From positions 6,602,001 through 6,666,000 of the forward strand of contig NC_022657.1 of NCBI RefSeq assembly GCF_000494755.1: a stretch of DNA of 64,000 nucleotides. Reading direction: 5' to 3'. A program made the translations under genes and the position numbers. The notes beneath the pieces are model-generated. The model was not told the DNA's origin and did not search any database. It saw only the letters and a program-made list of their open reading frames with translations. Positions within the stretch are counted from its first letter, which is position 1. Each line of letters opens with the position of its first letter. Shown piece after piece: positions 1-8,051 of this stretch. The DNA is from Amorphoplanes friuliensis DSM 7358 (GTDB lineage Bacteria; Actinomycetota; Actinomycetes; Mycobacteriales; Micromonosporaceae).

Positions 1-1
1 G

Positions 2-1324
2 ATCGACGCCGCGGTCCGGCGGATCCTGAGCCTCAAGTTCCGCTATGGACTCTTCGAGAACCCGCGGGCACCCGACGCCGCACGGCAGGCCGCCGTGATC
101 GGTCACGCCGACCACGCCGCCCTCAACCTCGAGGTCGCCCGCCGCTCGCTGGTGCTGCTCACCAACGACGGCACCCTGCCGCTGGCCGGCGGCCTGGTCC
201 CCGGTGGTGACGGCCGCGCCGCGACGACCGGCGACCCGAAGACGATCGCGATCATCGGCCCGAACGCCGACGCACCGCAGTCGCAGCTCGGCGACTGGGC
301 CGGCGCGTCGGGCCAGGTCGACTGGATGCCCGACGGCCAGCCCCGCGAGCTGATCGAAACCGTCCTGGACGGCTTCCGGGCCATCGCCCCGGCCGACTGG
401 ACGATCACCACCGCGCTCGGTGGCGAGATCGAGCAGCTGGTCCCGGACCCCGACGGTGAGACCTACCCCGACGGCCAGCCGCGACCGCCGATCTCGCAGC
501 CCGCCACGGCCGACCCCGCGCTGATCGCCGAGGCCGTCTCCGCAGCTCGCGCCGCCGATTACGCCGTGGTCGTCGTGGGTGACACCGTCGCCCTGACCGG
601 CGAGAGCCGCTCGACCGCGACGCTGGACCTGCAGGGCGGCCAGATCGCGCTGCTCGACGCGCTGGCCGACACCGACACCCCGATCGTGCTGGTGCTGCTG
701 AACTCCAAGCCGGCCGCGCTGCCGCCGTCCGCCCTGGGCGCGGCCGCGATCGTGCAGGCCTTCAACCCCGGCATGCGCGGCGGCCGGGCCCTGGCCGAGC
801 TGCTGCTCGGCCTGATCGAGCCCTCCGGCCGGATGCCGCTGTCGGCCGCCCGGCACGTCGGCCAGCAGCCGGTCTACTACAACCAGATCCGCGGCCAGCA
901 CGGCACGCGGTACGCCGACCTGACCCAGGACCCGCTCTTCGCGTTCGGTGAGGGCCTGAGCTACACCACGGTCGAGTACGCCGACCTGACCATCCCGCAG
1001 CCCGAGGTCACCGCGGACGGCACGGTGACCGCGGCCGTCCGCCTGACCAACACCGGTACGCGGCCCGCGCTGGAGACCGTGCAGGCGTACGTCAGCGACC
1101 TGGTGACCAGCGTGACCTGGGCGACCAAGGAACTGAAGGCGTACACGCAGGTGCTGGTGCCGGCGGGCGAGAGTGTCACCGTGCAGATCCAGGTGCCCGC
1201 GTCGTCGTGCACCCTGGTGACCTCGGACGCGCGCCGGGTCGTGGAGCCGGGCGACTTCGACCTGCTCGTCGGCCCGAACTCCCGCCCGGAGAGCCTGCTC
1301 AGCGCGAGGTTCCGGATCGGCTGA
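2..1324 (+). CDS. Glycoside hydrolase family 3 (beta-glucosidase-like), C-terminal part, 5' end outside window
   Basis: The reading frame is open from base 2 and ends at TGA 1322-1324, so only the last 440 residues are present; the N-terminal catalytic barrel lies outside the window. The visible part begins with the barrel-to-C-domain linker (KFRYGLFENP), continues with the alpha/beta sandwich that completes the active site in GH3 enzymes (VVVVGDTVALTGESRST; NPGMRGGRALAELL) and ends with a fibronectin-III-like domain introduced by FAFGEGLSYT. Family enzymes hydrolyse non-reducing beta-glucosyl, xylosyl or related residues; the exact substrate cannot be read here. The stop codon shares its last base with the ATG of the next gene (TGATG), so the two are probably co-translated. 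Confidence 0.9.
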   Translation: MDAAVRRILSLKFRYGLFENPRAPDAARQAAVIGHADHAALNLEVARRSLVLLTNDGTLPLAGGLVPGGDGRAATTGDPKTIAIIGPNADAPQSQLGDWAGASGQVDWMPDGQPRELIETVLDGFRAIAPADWTITTALGGEIEQLVPDPDGETYPDGQPRPPISQPATADPALIAEAVSAARAADYAVVVVGDTVALTGESRSTATLDLQGGQIALLDALADTDTPIVLVLLNSKPAALPPSALGAAAIVQAFNPGMRGGRALAELLLGLIEPSGRMPLSAARHVGQQPVYYNQIRGQHGTRYADLTQDPLFAFGEGLSYTTVEYADLTIPQPEVTADGTVTAAVRLTNTGTRPALETVQAYVSDLVTSVTWATKELKAYTQVLVPAGESVTVQIQVPASSCTLVTSDARRVVEPGDFDLLVGPNSRPESLLSARFRIG

Positions 1325-2241
1325 TGCTCGCACCCCCGGCGGACCTGATCGACCCCGTGGCCCCCGCGTGGGGTCTCGAGGTCGCGTCGGCCGACTACCG
1401 GCCGGTCGGTTTCGGCAGCCACCACTGGCTGGTCACCGAGACCGGCGGCCGGCGGTGGTTCGTCACGGTCGACGACCTCGAGAAGGGCCGGTACGCCGCG
1501 GGCGAGCCGTTGGACCAGCCGTTCGCGCGGCTCGCTCAGGCACTGGACGCCGCGCGGGCGGTGCGCCTGCCGTTTGTCGTCGCACCCCACGACCCGCTGG
1601 TCCGGCTCACCTCGCGGTACGCCGCGGCCCGGTACGAGTACCTCGACAGCGTGCCCGGCGAGGACTTCGGTGGGGTGACGCGCGCTGTGGGCGTACAGGA
1701 AATGCTGGTGGAGCTGCACGGGGCCGGCGGCGGGGTCGCGCGGGTGGAGGATTTTGTGGTCCCGCACCGGGACTCGCTGGCCGCCGCCCTGGACGGTCGT
1801 GAGGTCGCGGACTGTGGTCCTTATGCGGCCCCGGCCGCGCAGCTGATCGCTGCGCACGCGGGCCGGATCCGCAGTGTTCTGGACCGTTATGACGCGCTGG
1901 CCGCCGGGGCCGACCTCGGCCGGGCGGTGCTGACGCACGGGGAACCGCACGCGGCGAACACGATGCTGACCGTCACGGGCTGGAAGCTGATCGACTGGGA
2001 CACGGCGCTGGTCGCGCCGCCGGAGCGGGACCTGTGGCATCTCGACGGCGATCATGCGGTTTACGCGGCGGCGACCGGGGTGACTCCCCTGGCGGAGCTG
2101 CTCGAGCTCTACCGGTTGCGGTGGACGATCGCGGAGCTCGGCGAGTACGCCGACCGGTTCCGCCGCCCGCACCACGGCGACGCGAACGACGCGGAGTCCT
2201 GGGTGCAGCTGACCGAAACTGTGGAGGAGACAGCGTCATGA
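1324..2241 (+). CDS. Aminoglycoside phosphotransferase (APH)-family kinase
   Basis: This 305-residue protein carries the APH/choline-kinase signature: the catalytic loop HGEPHAAN starts at His205 and the metal-binding IDWD is at 223-226. These enzymes phosphorylate small hydroxyl-bearing molecules with ATP; substrates range from aminoglycosides to sugars and amino alcohols. The ATG at 1324 overlaps the stop of the GH3 gene by one base, and the end overlaps the ATG of the SDR gene (ATGA, 2238-2241), so this is the middle gene of a translationally coupled trio. Being next to a glycosidase and a sugar-type epimerase favours a metabolic or sugar-like substrate over antibiotic resistance, but that is inference. 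Confidence 0.8.
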   Translation: MLAPPADLIDPVAPAWGLEVASADYRPVGFGSHHWLVTETGGRRWFVTVDDLEKGRYAAGEPLDQPFARLAQALDAARAVRLPFVVAPHDPLVRLTSRYAAARYEYLDSVPGEDFGGVTRAVGVQEMLVELHGAGGGVARVEDFVVPHRDSLAAALDGREVADCGPYAAPAAQLIAAHAGRIRSVLDRYDALAAGADLGRAVLTHGEPHAANTMLTVTGWKLIDWDTALVAPPERDLWHLDGDHAVYAAATGVTPLAELLELYRLRWTIAELGEYADRFRRPHHGDANDAESWVQLTETVEETAS

Positions 2242-3083
2242 CACGGATCGCGGTTACCGGGGGTAGCGGCAAGCTGGGGCGGGCGGTGGTCGCCGATCTG
2301 GAGGCGCACGGCAACGAGGTGTTCAACCTCGACGTGGCCGCGCCGCGGCCCGCGCTGAAGATCGATCTGACCGATTACGGGCAGACGGTCGAGGCGCTGA
2401 CCCGCATCGACGACCGCTACGACAAGATCGACGCGGTGGTGCACCTGGCCGCGATCCCGGCGCCCGGTCTCATCCCGAACGCCGCGACGTTCCAGAACAA
2501 CATCACGGCGACCTACAACGTCTTCTCGGCGGCGCGGCTGGCCGGGATCACCAACGTCGTGTGGGCATCGAGCGAGACCGTGCTGGGGCTGCCGTTCTCG
2601 ACGCCGCCGCCGTACATCCCCGTCGACGAGGAGTACCCGGCGCGGCCCGAGTCGACGTACTCGCTGGTCAAGCATCTCGAGGAGCAGATGGCGGCGCAGT
2701 TCTGCCGGTGGAACCCCGAGCTGAAGATGATCGGCCTGCGGTTCTCCAACGTCATGGACCCCGAGGACTACGCGGAGTTCCCGTCGTTCGACGCCGACCC
2801 GCGCAGCCGCCACTGGAACCTGTGGGGCTACATCGACGCCCGTGACGGCGCCCAGGCGGTGCGCAAGGCGCTGGCGCACGAGGCCCGCGGTGTGGACGTG
2901 TTCGTGATCGCCAACGCCGACACGGTGATGAGCCGCTCGAGTGCCTCGCTGGCGGCGGAGGTCTTCCCGGGCGTACCGGTGACCAAGGAGCTCGGGGAGC
3001 ACGAGACCCTGCTCTCGATCGACAAGGCCCGCCGGGTCCTGGGTTACGAGCCCGAGCATTCCTGGCGCAAAACCTCGTCGTAA
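2238..3083 (+). CDS. NAD(P)-dependent epimerase/dehydratase, extended SDR family
   Basis: The 281-residue product opens with a Rossmann nucleotide-binding motif, TGGSGKLG at residues 7-14, and has the SDR catalytic pair Tyr141-x3-Lys145 in STYSLVK. The extended-SDR layout resembles UDP-sugar epimerases and related sugar-nucleotide or lactone-forming dehydrogenases; the substrate is not evident. The start was chosen because ATG 2238 is preceded by a GGAGGAG Shine-Dalgarno at about 2223 and overlaps the upstream stop as ATGA. Open sequence upstream in the same frame is a shadow of the kinase gene. Confidence 0.85.
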   Translation: MTRIAVTGGSGKLGRAVVADLEAHGNEVFNLDVAAPRPALKIDLTDYGQTVEALTRIDDRYDKIDAVVHLAAIPAPGLIPNAATFQNNITATYNVFSAARLAGITNVVWASSETVLGLPFSTPPPYIPVDEEYPARPESTYSLVKHLEEQMAAQFCRWNPELKMIGLRFSNVMDPEDYAEFPSFDADPRSRHWNLWGYIDARDGAQAVRKALAHEARGVDVFVIANADTVMSRSSASLAAEVFPGVPVTKELGEHETLLSIDKARRVLGYEPEHSWRKTSS

Positions 3084-3106
3084 CGATCGCGGCCTAATCT
3101 CCGGGC

Positions 3107-4414
3107 ATGGTGGATCCGGGGCAGCTGATCGTGCGGTCGCTCGGCGAGTCGCGCATCCCGTCGCCGCTCGGCTCGCTGCTCACGCGGCGGGGCACCACCG
3201 AGCACTACGTCGACGAGGCCGATCGGGTGCTGCTCGACGACACCGTGGCGATGCTGGCGGCGCGCGGTGACGAGCTGCCGTCGTTCGAGCCGGGCGGGCC
3301 GCGCCGCCGGATCTACTTCGACCCGTCCAAGATCCGGGCGGGGATCGTCACCTGCGGTGGGCTCTGCCCCGGCCTCAACGACGTCATCCGCGGCCTGGTC
3401 CTGACCCTGAACAACCAGTACGGCGTGTCGCGCATCCTCGGCTTCCGCAACGGATACCAGGGCCTGACGCCGGGGGCCGGGCACAGCGTCGTCGAGCTCA
3501 CGCCGGCCGGTGTCGAGTACATCAACGAGCACGGCGGCACGATCCTCGGCACCTCGCGCGGCAACCAGGACCCCGAGGAGATCGTCGACTGCCTCGAGCA
3601 GCTGGGCGTCAACCTGCTGTTCGTCGTCGGCGGGGACGGCTCGATGCGCGGCGCCCGGCTCATCTCGGAGACGATCGCCGCGCGGGACAGGCGGATCGCG
3701 GTCGTCGGGGTGCCCAAGACCATCGACAACGACATCCCGTACATCGGGCAGAGTTTCGGCTTCCAGACCGCGTACGCCAAGGCCGCCGAGTCGATCCGCG
3801 CCGCGCACGTCGAGGCCGCCGCGCAGCCCTCCGGCGTCGGGCTGGTCCAGCTGATGGGCCGGCACAGCGGTTTCATCGCCAGTTACGCCGCGCTGGCCAA
3901 CAACGACGCCGACTACGTGCTGATCCCCGAGGTGCCGTTCTCCCTCGACGGCTTCCTGCCCGCCCTGCGCCGACGGGTGGCCGACCGCGGGCACGCACTC
4001 GTGGTGGTGGCCGAGGGCGCCGGCCAGGAGCACCTGCGGGACGCGCCGCTGCGCCTCGACGCCTCCGGCAACCGCAAGCTCGGCGACTTCGGCCTGCACC
4101 TGCGCGACCGCATCCTCGACGACTTCGCGGCGGCGGCCCGGGAGGTCAACCTCAAGTACATCGACCCGAGCTACGCGATCCGCAGCGTGCCCGCGAACCC
4201 GTACGACAGCGTCTACTGCCTGCGGCTGGCTCAGGCGGCGGTGCACGCGGCGATGGCCGGGCGTACCGAGCTGGTGGTGGGCATGTGGCGGGGACGGTTC
4301 GTGCACGTGCCGATCCCGCTGGCCGTCTCCGGGCGCAACCAGGTCGACCCGGACGGCGACCTGTGGCTGTCGGTGCTCGAGGCGACCGGCCAGCCACCGG
4401 ACTTCACCGCCTGA
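3107..4414 (+). CDS. 6-phosphofructokinase, group II (ATP-type clade X-like)
   Basis: This 435-residue protein has the PFK signatures TCGGLCPGLND near residue 80, GGDGS at 175-179 and PKTIDND at 203-209, then MGRHSGFIA for substrate binding. It should phosphorylate fructose 6-phosphate in glycolysis. GGDGS (Gly in the phosphoryl-donor position, as in ATP enzymes) combined with PKTIDND (Lys, as in pyrophosphate enzymes) is the mix known from the long clade X ATP-dependent enzymes of spirochaetes and trypanosomes. ATP is therefore the more likely donor, but the sequence alone does not settle it. The gene starts at ATG 3107 with a poor Shine-Dalgarno and its 3' end overlaps the convergent GNAT gene by 11 bases. 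Confidence 0.88.
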   Translation: MVDPGQLIVRSLGESRIPSPLGSLLTRRGTTEHYVDEADRVLLDDTVAMLAARGDELPSFEPGGPRRRIYFDPSKIRAGIVTCGGLCPGLNDVIRGLVLTLNNQYGVSRILGFRNGYQGLTPGAGHSVVELTPAGVEYINEHGGTILGTSRGNQDPEEIVDCLEQLGVNLLFVVGGDGSMRGARLISETIAARDRRIAVVGVPKTIDNDIPYIGQSFGFQTAYAKAAESIRAAHVEAAAQPSGVGLVQLMGRHSGFIASYAALANNDADYVLIPEVPFSLDGFLPALRRRVADRGHALVVVAEGAGQEHLRDAPLRLDASGNRKLGDFGLHLRDRILDDFAAAAREVNLKYIDPSYAIRSVPANPYDSVYCLRLAQAAVHAAMAGRTELVVGMWRGRFVHVPIPLAVSGRNQVDPDGDLWLSVLEATGQPPDFTA

Positions 4415-5111
4415 CGCGCGCTGCGGCGATCCTCCGCATCCGGTAACCCAGCTTCTCGTAGGTCCGGATCGCGGGCGCGTTGCGATGGTCGACCAGCAGC
4501 GCGACCCGCCCGCGGCCGATCATCTCCCGTGTCACGAACGCACAGATCTCCGTGCCCAGGCCGGTTCCGCGCGCGGCTCTCCGGGTGGCCACTCCCCCGA
4601 CAAAACCGATCTCGGGTACGGACCAGGCATCGGCCGCGACCGCCTGCAGCACCCCGTCGACACGGATCCCGGCCCAGCGCAGCACCCCCGTACCGCCGGG
4701 CAGGGCGAACGAGTCGGGGTGATCGGCCTCCAGCAGCGCCGCGACCTCGGGGATCTCGGCGTCGGTCAGCCAGTGTGCCGTACCGGCCGGCAGACCCGTG
4801 TCGATCGTGGTGTCCATCCACCCGAAACGACCGGCGACCTCCAGGTCCGGCAGCCGTTCCACCAGCTCCTCGATCAGCGACTGGTCGGCGATCGGATGGA
4901 AGCCCGGCAGGTCCGGGAGCAGCCGCCGCACGAGCTCGGCGGCGTCGGCGGCGCTGCCCCGCACCACGAGCCGGTCGCGGCGCGCGACGTCCGGGCACGC
5001 CACCGCCGCGGCGTCGCCCAGCGCCCAGACCCGTACCTCCGGGCGCATGTTCTGAGCGCCCCAGAGCAGCAGCGGATCGTCGTCGGCGGGGAGGTGATTG
5101 AGGGTGATCAT
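4404..5111 (-). CDS. GNAT-family N-acetyltransferase
   Basis: The 235-residue protein has a GNAT fold in its C-terminal half, with the acetyl-CoA pyrophosphate loop RRAARGTGLGTEICAFV followed by the typical helix and the NAPAIRTYEKLGYR motif near the end. The N-terminal 110 residues are less conserved. The substrate is unknown. The start is the ATG at 5111 (MITLNHLPADDD); the open frame continues upstream without a plausible start. The stop lies inside the convergent phosphofructokinase gene (11-base tail-to-tail overlap). The gene is divergent from the DUF218 gene, which starts about 57 bases away. Confidence 0.8.
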   Translation of the reverse strand: MITLNHLPADDDPLLLWGAQNMRPEVRVWALGDAAAVACPDVARRDRLVVRGSAADAAELVRRLLPDLPGFHPIADQSLIEELVERLPDLEVAGRFGWMDTTIDTGLPAGTAHWLTDAEIPEVAALLEADHPDSFALPGGTGVLRWAGIRVDGVLQAVAADAWSVPEIGFVGGVATRRAARGTGLGTEICAFVTREMIGRGRVALLVDHRNAPAIRTYEKLGYRMRRIAAARVRR

Positions 5112-5167
5112 CGCCGACCATTTTGCCAATCGTGTTCCGCTTGACGGTGACTGGCATCGTGACCGGC

Positions 5168-5836
5168 ATGCTCCTGGTGTGGTTCCGGCGTTCGGTGGTC
5201 GCAGGCTCTCTGGTTGTCGCCGCGATGGTGCTGGCCATGGCCACCGGCGATCTGTGGGTCCGCGCGGAGGCTCACGGCCACGTCCACGGCGTCGCGGACG
5301 TTCCTGCCGCACCGGTCGCGCTGGTGCTGGGCGCCGAGGTGTATCCCGACGGCAACCCGTCACCGTTCCTGGCCGCCCGGCTGGAGATCGCCCGGCAGCT
5401 GCTGGCGGCCGGCAAGGTCAAGGCCATCCTGGTCTCCGGTGACCACATCGCCTGGGGTTACAACGAGCCCGGCGCGATGTTCCAGTGGCTGGTCGACCGC
5501 GGTGTGCCGAGCCAGCGCATCGTCCTGGACCACGCGGGTTTCGACACCTACGACTCGTGCGCCCGGGCCAAGGAGGTCTTCGGCGTGACCTCAGCCATCG
5601 TGGTGACACAGAGCTACCACATCGACCGCGCGGTGGCGCTGTGCCGCCGGCTCGGCGTGCAGGCCAGCGGAGTCGGCGACGACACGGTCCGGATCTACAC
5701 CGAGCCGTGGCGCAACAGCGTCGTCCGCGAGCGCGGTGCGGTGGTCAAAGCCCTGGCCGACGTCGTGTCGGGGCGTGACCCGGTCTTCCTCGGCCCGCAC
5801 GAACCCGGTGTCGGCGCGGCCCTCGCCAGTCACTGA
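5168..5836 (+). CDS. SanA/YdcF-type DUF218 membrane-anchored protein
   Basis: The 222-residue protein starts with one hydrophobic segment (about residues 10-28) followed by a DUF218 domain: LVLGAEVYPDGNPS, ILVSGDH, a middle GFDTYDSCARA and VVTQSYHIDRA. Family members such as SanA and ElyC are envelope proteins linked to vancomycin sensitivity or peptidoglycan-precursor handling; the enzymatic role is unsettled. ATG 5168 was chosen over GTG 5159 and the TTG at 5123, which lack better ribosome sites and would extend past the hydrophobic anchor. It stands alone and divergent from the GNAT gene. Confidence 0.8.
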   Translation: MLLVWFRRSVVAGSLVVAAMVLAMATGDLWVRAEAHGHVHGVADVPAAPVALVLGAEVYPDGNPSPFLAARLEIARQLLAAGKVKAILVSGDHIAWGYNEPGAMFQWLVDRGVPSQRIVLDHAGFDTYDSCARAKEVFGVTSAIVVTQSYHIDRAVALCRRLGVQASGVGDDTVRIYTEPWRNSVVRERGAVVKALADVVSGRDPVFLGPHEPGVGAALASH

Positions 5837-5911
5837 GGTTCGGCTACCCGTACCCGTCGAGGCGTGCCCGCCCGGCTGACCGCGGTGCCCGCGCCGACCA
5901 GGCTGGACAGC

Positions 5912-6634
5912 ATGGAACCGTTACTGGAACTCACGGCCGTCACCCGTCGCTACCCGCGCGGTGTGCTCGCTCTGCGCGACGTCTCCCTGGCCGTGCCCGG
6001 CGGCCAGTTCGTCGCCGTCATGGGCGCGACCGGCTCGGGCAAGAGCACCCTGCTGCACTGCGCGGCCGGACTCGACCGGGTCAGCTCCGGCGCCGTACGC
6101 CTCGCCGGGCGCGACATCACCCGGATGCGCGAGGGCCCACTGACCCGGCTGCGGCGCGACCGTCTCGGCTTCGTCTTCCAGTCCTACAACCTGCTGTCCG
6201 AGCTGACCGTGCGGCAGAACGTCGCACTGCCCGGCCGTCTCGGCGGTCCCCGGCCGCGCCGCGTCGAGGACGTGCTGGAAACCGTCGGTCTCGGCGGGCT
6301 GGGCAAACGCCCGGTCGGTGAGCTCTCCGGCGGGCAGCGCCAGCGGGTGGCGATCGCCCGGGCCCTGGTGACCGCGCCGGCGGTGATCTTCGCGGACGAG
6401 CCCACGGGGGCGCTCGACCCGTCCACCGGCGGCCAGATCCTCGCCCTGCTGCGCCGGGCGGCCGACCGCGACGGCGTGACCGTGGTGATGGTGACGCACG
6501 ACCCGGCCGCCGCGGCCTGGAGCGACCGGCTGATCCTGCTGCGCAACGGCACGCTCGCCGCGGACGACCCGACCCCGGACGCCCCGGCGATCGCCGACCG
6601 CCTCCGCGACGTCTCCCTGGCGGTGACGGCATGA
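5912..6634 (+). CDS. ABC exporter ATP-binding protein (MacB/LolD type)
   Basis: The 240-residue ATPase has Walker A GATGSGKS at 38-45, Q-loop FVFQSYNLLSE, signature LSGGQRQRVAIARAL, Walker B VIFADEPTGALD and the switch His in VMVTHD. The ADEPTGALD form and the order are typical of the subfamily that pairs with FtsX-like permeases. ATG 5912 was chosen because it gives the standard N-terminus (MEPLLELTAVTRRY); a further 16 upstream codons are open but atypical. The stop overlaps the ATG of a tiny ORF (ATGA, 6631-6634) created by a duplication at the junction with the permease gene. Confidence 0.9.
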   Translation: MEPLLELTAVTRRYPRGVLALRDVSLAVPGGQFVAVMGATGSGKSTLLHCAAGLDRVSSGAVRLAGRDITRMREGPLTRLRRDRLGFVFQSYNLLSELTVRQNVALPGRLGGPRPRRVEDVLETVGLGGLGKRPVGELSGGQRQRVAIARALVTAPAVIFADEPTGALDPSTGGQILALLRRAADRDGVTVVMVTHDPAAAAWSDRLILLRNGTLAADDPTPDAPAIADRLRDVSLAVTA

Positions 6635-6740
6635 TCCGGGGCGACGCGCGGATCTTTGCGGTCGGTGGCGGCGGTGGCCGCACAATGCCGGCCGCCGGGA
6701 GGGCTTCCGGGATTCTCACGGCGGTGACGGCATGATCCGG
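6619..6740 (+). repeat. 21-bp direct repeat flanking an 80-bp insert at an ABC operon junction
   Basis: A 21-base sequence containing cggtgacggcatgatccgg occurs at 6619-6639 and again at 6720-6740, with 80 unrelated bases between. Each copy contains the ATGA junction at which an ATPase gene would normally be coupled to its permease. Removing one copy plus the 80 bases restores a standard 4-base overlap between the ATPase stop and the permease start. The arrangement therefore looks like a 101-bp insertion or duplication at the gene boundary. No terminal inverted repeats are seen in the insert. Confidence 0.85.
6631..6735 (+). CDS. Possible 34-residue coupled ORF between ATPase and permease
   Basis: ATG 6631 overlaps the ATPase stop (ATGA) and the ORF's own TGA (6733-6735) overlaps the permease ATG at 6732, again as ATGA. 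The predicted peptide starts MIRGDARIF, has a run of five glycines and ends AVTA, the same four residues as the ATPase C-terminus because both ends derive from the same repeat. No domain is recognisable. It may only serve to carry ribosomes from the ATPase to the permease gene; it may equally be an accident of the duplication. Confidence 0.35.
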   Translation: MIRGDARIFAVGGGGGRTMPAAGRASGILTAVTA

Positions 6741-8051
6741 CAGGCGTTGCGGCGTAATCCGTGGTCGTTTCTCGGGCCGGCGACCACGCAGTTCCTGGCC
6801 GCGGCCCTGGTGGCCGGGGCGCTCGCCGTCATGACCTCGATCAGCCGGGCCCCGCTCGATGCCGCGACCCGGCAGGCCGTCGACGACAGCGGGCTGCCGG
6901 ACATGGCGATGGTCTTCCTGATGCTGGCGATCTACCTGTCGATCATCATCGTCGGTGTCACCATGAACGCCACGATCGCCCAGCAGGCGCGCGACATCGC
7001 CCTGGTCCGGGCCATCGGGGCCACCCCGGGCCGGGTGCGGCGGGCGATCGCCACACAGGCCGCCGTCGTGGCCGTGCCCGCGACACTGCTGGGCGTTCCG
7101 CTCGGCACCGTCGGCGCCCGGGCGTGGCTCGACGGGCTGGTGGCGCACGGCATCGCACCACCGGCGATCACGTTCCACGCCCACGGCGGCGCCCTGCCGA
7201 TCGCGCTCGCGGTCACCGTCGGGACCTCGGTGATCGGCGCGCTCATCGCCGCGATCCGGCCCTCCCGGGTACGCCCGGCAGCCGCACTGGCCGAGACCGC
7301 GGCACCCCGGCGACGCGTGGGCATCGTCCGTACCGTGGTGGGCCTCGTCCTGGTCTGCGGGGGGATCGGGTTGTCCGTGGCGATCGCGGACCGGTCGGCG
7401 CAGGTCGCGAACGACCTCGGGCTCTTTGTCATGCTGGCGATGTGTGTGGGCGCCGGCTGCCTCGGGCCCGCGCTGCTGACGGTGGCCGCGCCGGTCGCCC
7501 GGCTCTTCGGTGACACCGGTCGGCTGGCGGCCGACAACGTCCTGGTCCGGGCCAGAGGGCTGTCCGGCGCGCTGGTGCCACTCACGCTCGCGGTCGCGTT
7601 CGCCGCGGTGAAAGTCGTCTCGTACACGACGGCCGCGCACGTCACCGGTGATCCCGGCTCGGCCTCGGACCGCTGGCTGGAGTATTCCGGCACCGGCGTC
7701 TACACGGTTTTTGCGGCGGTCGCGGCCCTCAACACCCTCATCACGATGATGCTGGCCCGGCGTCGTGATCTCGCGGTCACCCAGCTCGCCGGTGGCACCC
7801 GGCGGCGCACGCTCGGGGTCGTCTTCTGCGAGGCTCTGGTGGTGACGGGTACGGCTCTGGTGGTGGCCGCGGGTGTGGCGGTGGCAACGCTGCTGCCCCT
7901 GCTGCACACCGCGCTGGGCACCTGGACCCCGTGGCTGCCGCCGTCGTGGCTGCTCGCGGGTGTGCTCGGCACCGCCGCGCTGGTGCTCGCCGGCACCTGG
8001 GTGCCGGCCGCCGCGGCGCTGCGCCGGCCGCCGATCGAGGTCATCGGGTGA
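6732..8051 (+). CDS. FtsX-like ABC exporter permease
   Basis: The 439-residue protein has an N-terminal signal-anchor helix, two FtsX-type three-helix cores (residues about 65-195 and 320-430) and a middle helical pair. The sequences IALVRAIGATPGRVRRAI and VTQLAGGTRRRTLG are the cytoplasmic coupling segments typical of MacB/FtsX permeases, each just after a membrane helix. It should pair with the ATPase encoded upstream to export a lipid, peptide or antimicrobial. The start is ATG 6732 inside the second copy of the 21-bp repeat. The end overlaps the histidine-kinase GTG start by 4 bases (GTGA, 8048-8051). Confidence 0.85.
   Translation: MIRQALRRNPWSFLGPATTQFLAAALVAGALAVMTSISRAPLDAATRQAVDDSGLPDMAMVFLMLAIYLSIIIVGVTMNATIAQQARDIALVRAIGATPGRVRRAIATQAAVVAVPATLLGVPLGTVGARAWLDGLVAHGIAPPAITFHAHGGALPIALAVTVGTSVIGALIAAIRPSRVRPAAALAETAAPRRRVGIVRTVVGLVLVCGGIGLSVAIADRSAQVANDLGLFVMLAMCVGAGCLGPALLTVAAPVARLFGDTGRLAADNVLVRARGLSGALVPLTLAVAFAAVKVVSYTTAAHVTGDPGSASDRWLEYSGTGVYTVFAAVAALNTLITMMLARRRDLAVTQLAGGTRRRTLGVVFCEALVVTGTALVVAAGVAVATLLPLLHTALGTWTPWLPPSWLLAGVLGTAALVLAGTWVPAAAALRRPPIEVIG

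Noticed and set aside
5123..5167. Upstream TTG/GTG starts for the DUF218 gene
   Set aside because: They lack ribosome sites and crowd the divergent GNAT start; ATG 5168 gives the normal signal-anchor.
6117..7907. A 596-codon minus-strand frame opposite the ABC exporter genes
   Set aside because: It is a shadow of the ATPase and permease genes; no ribosome site or motif.
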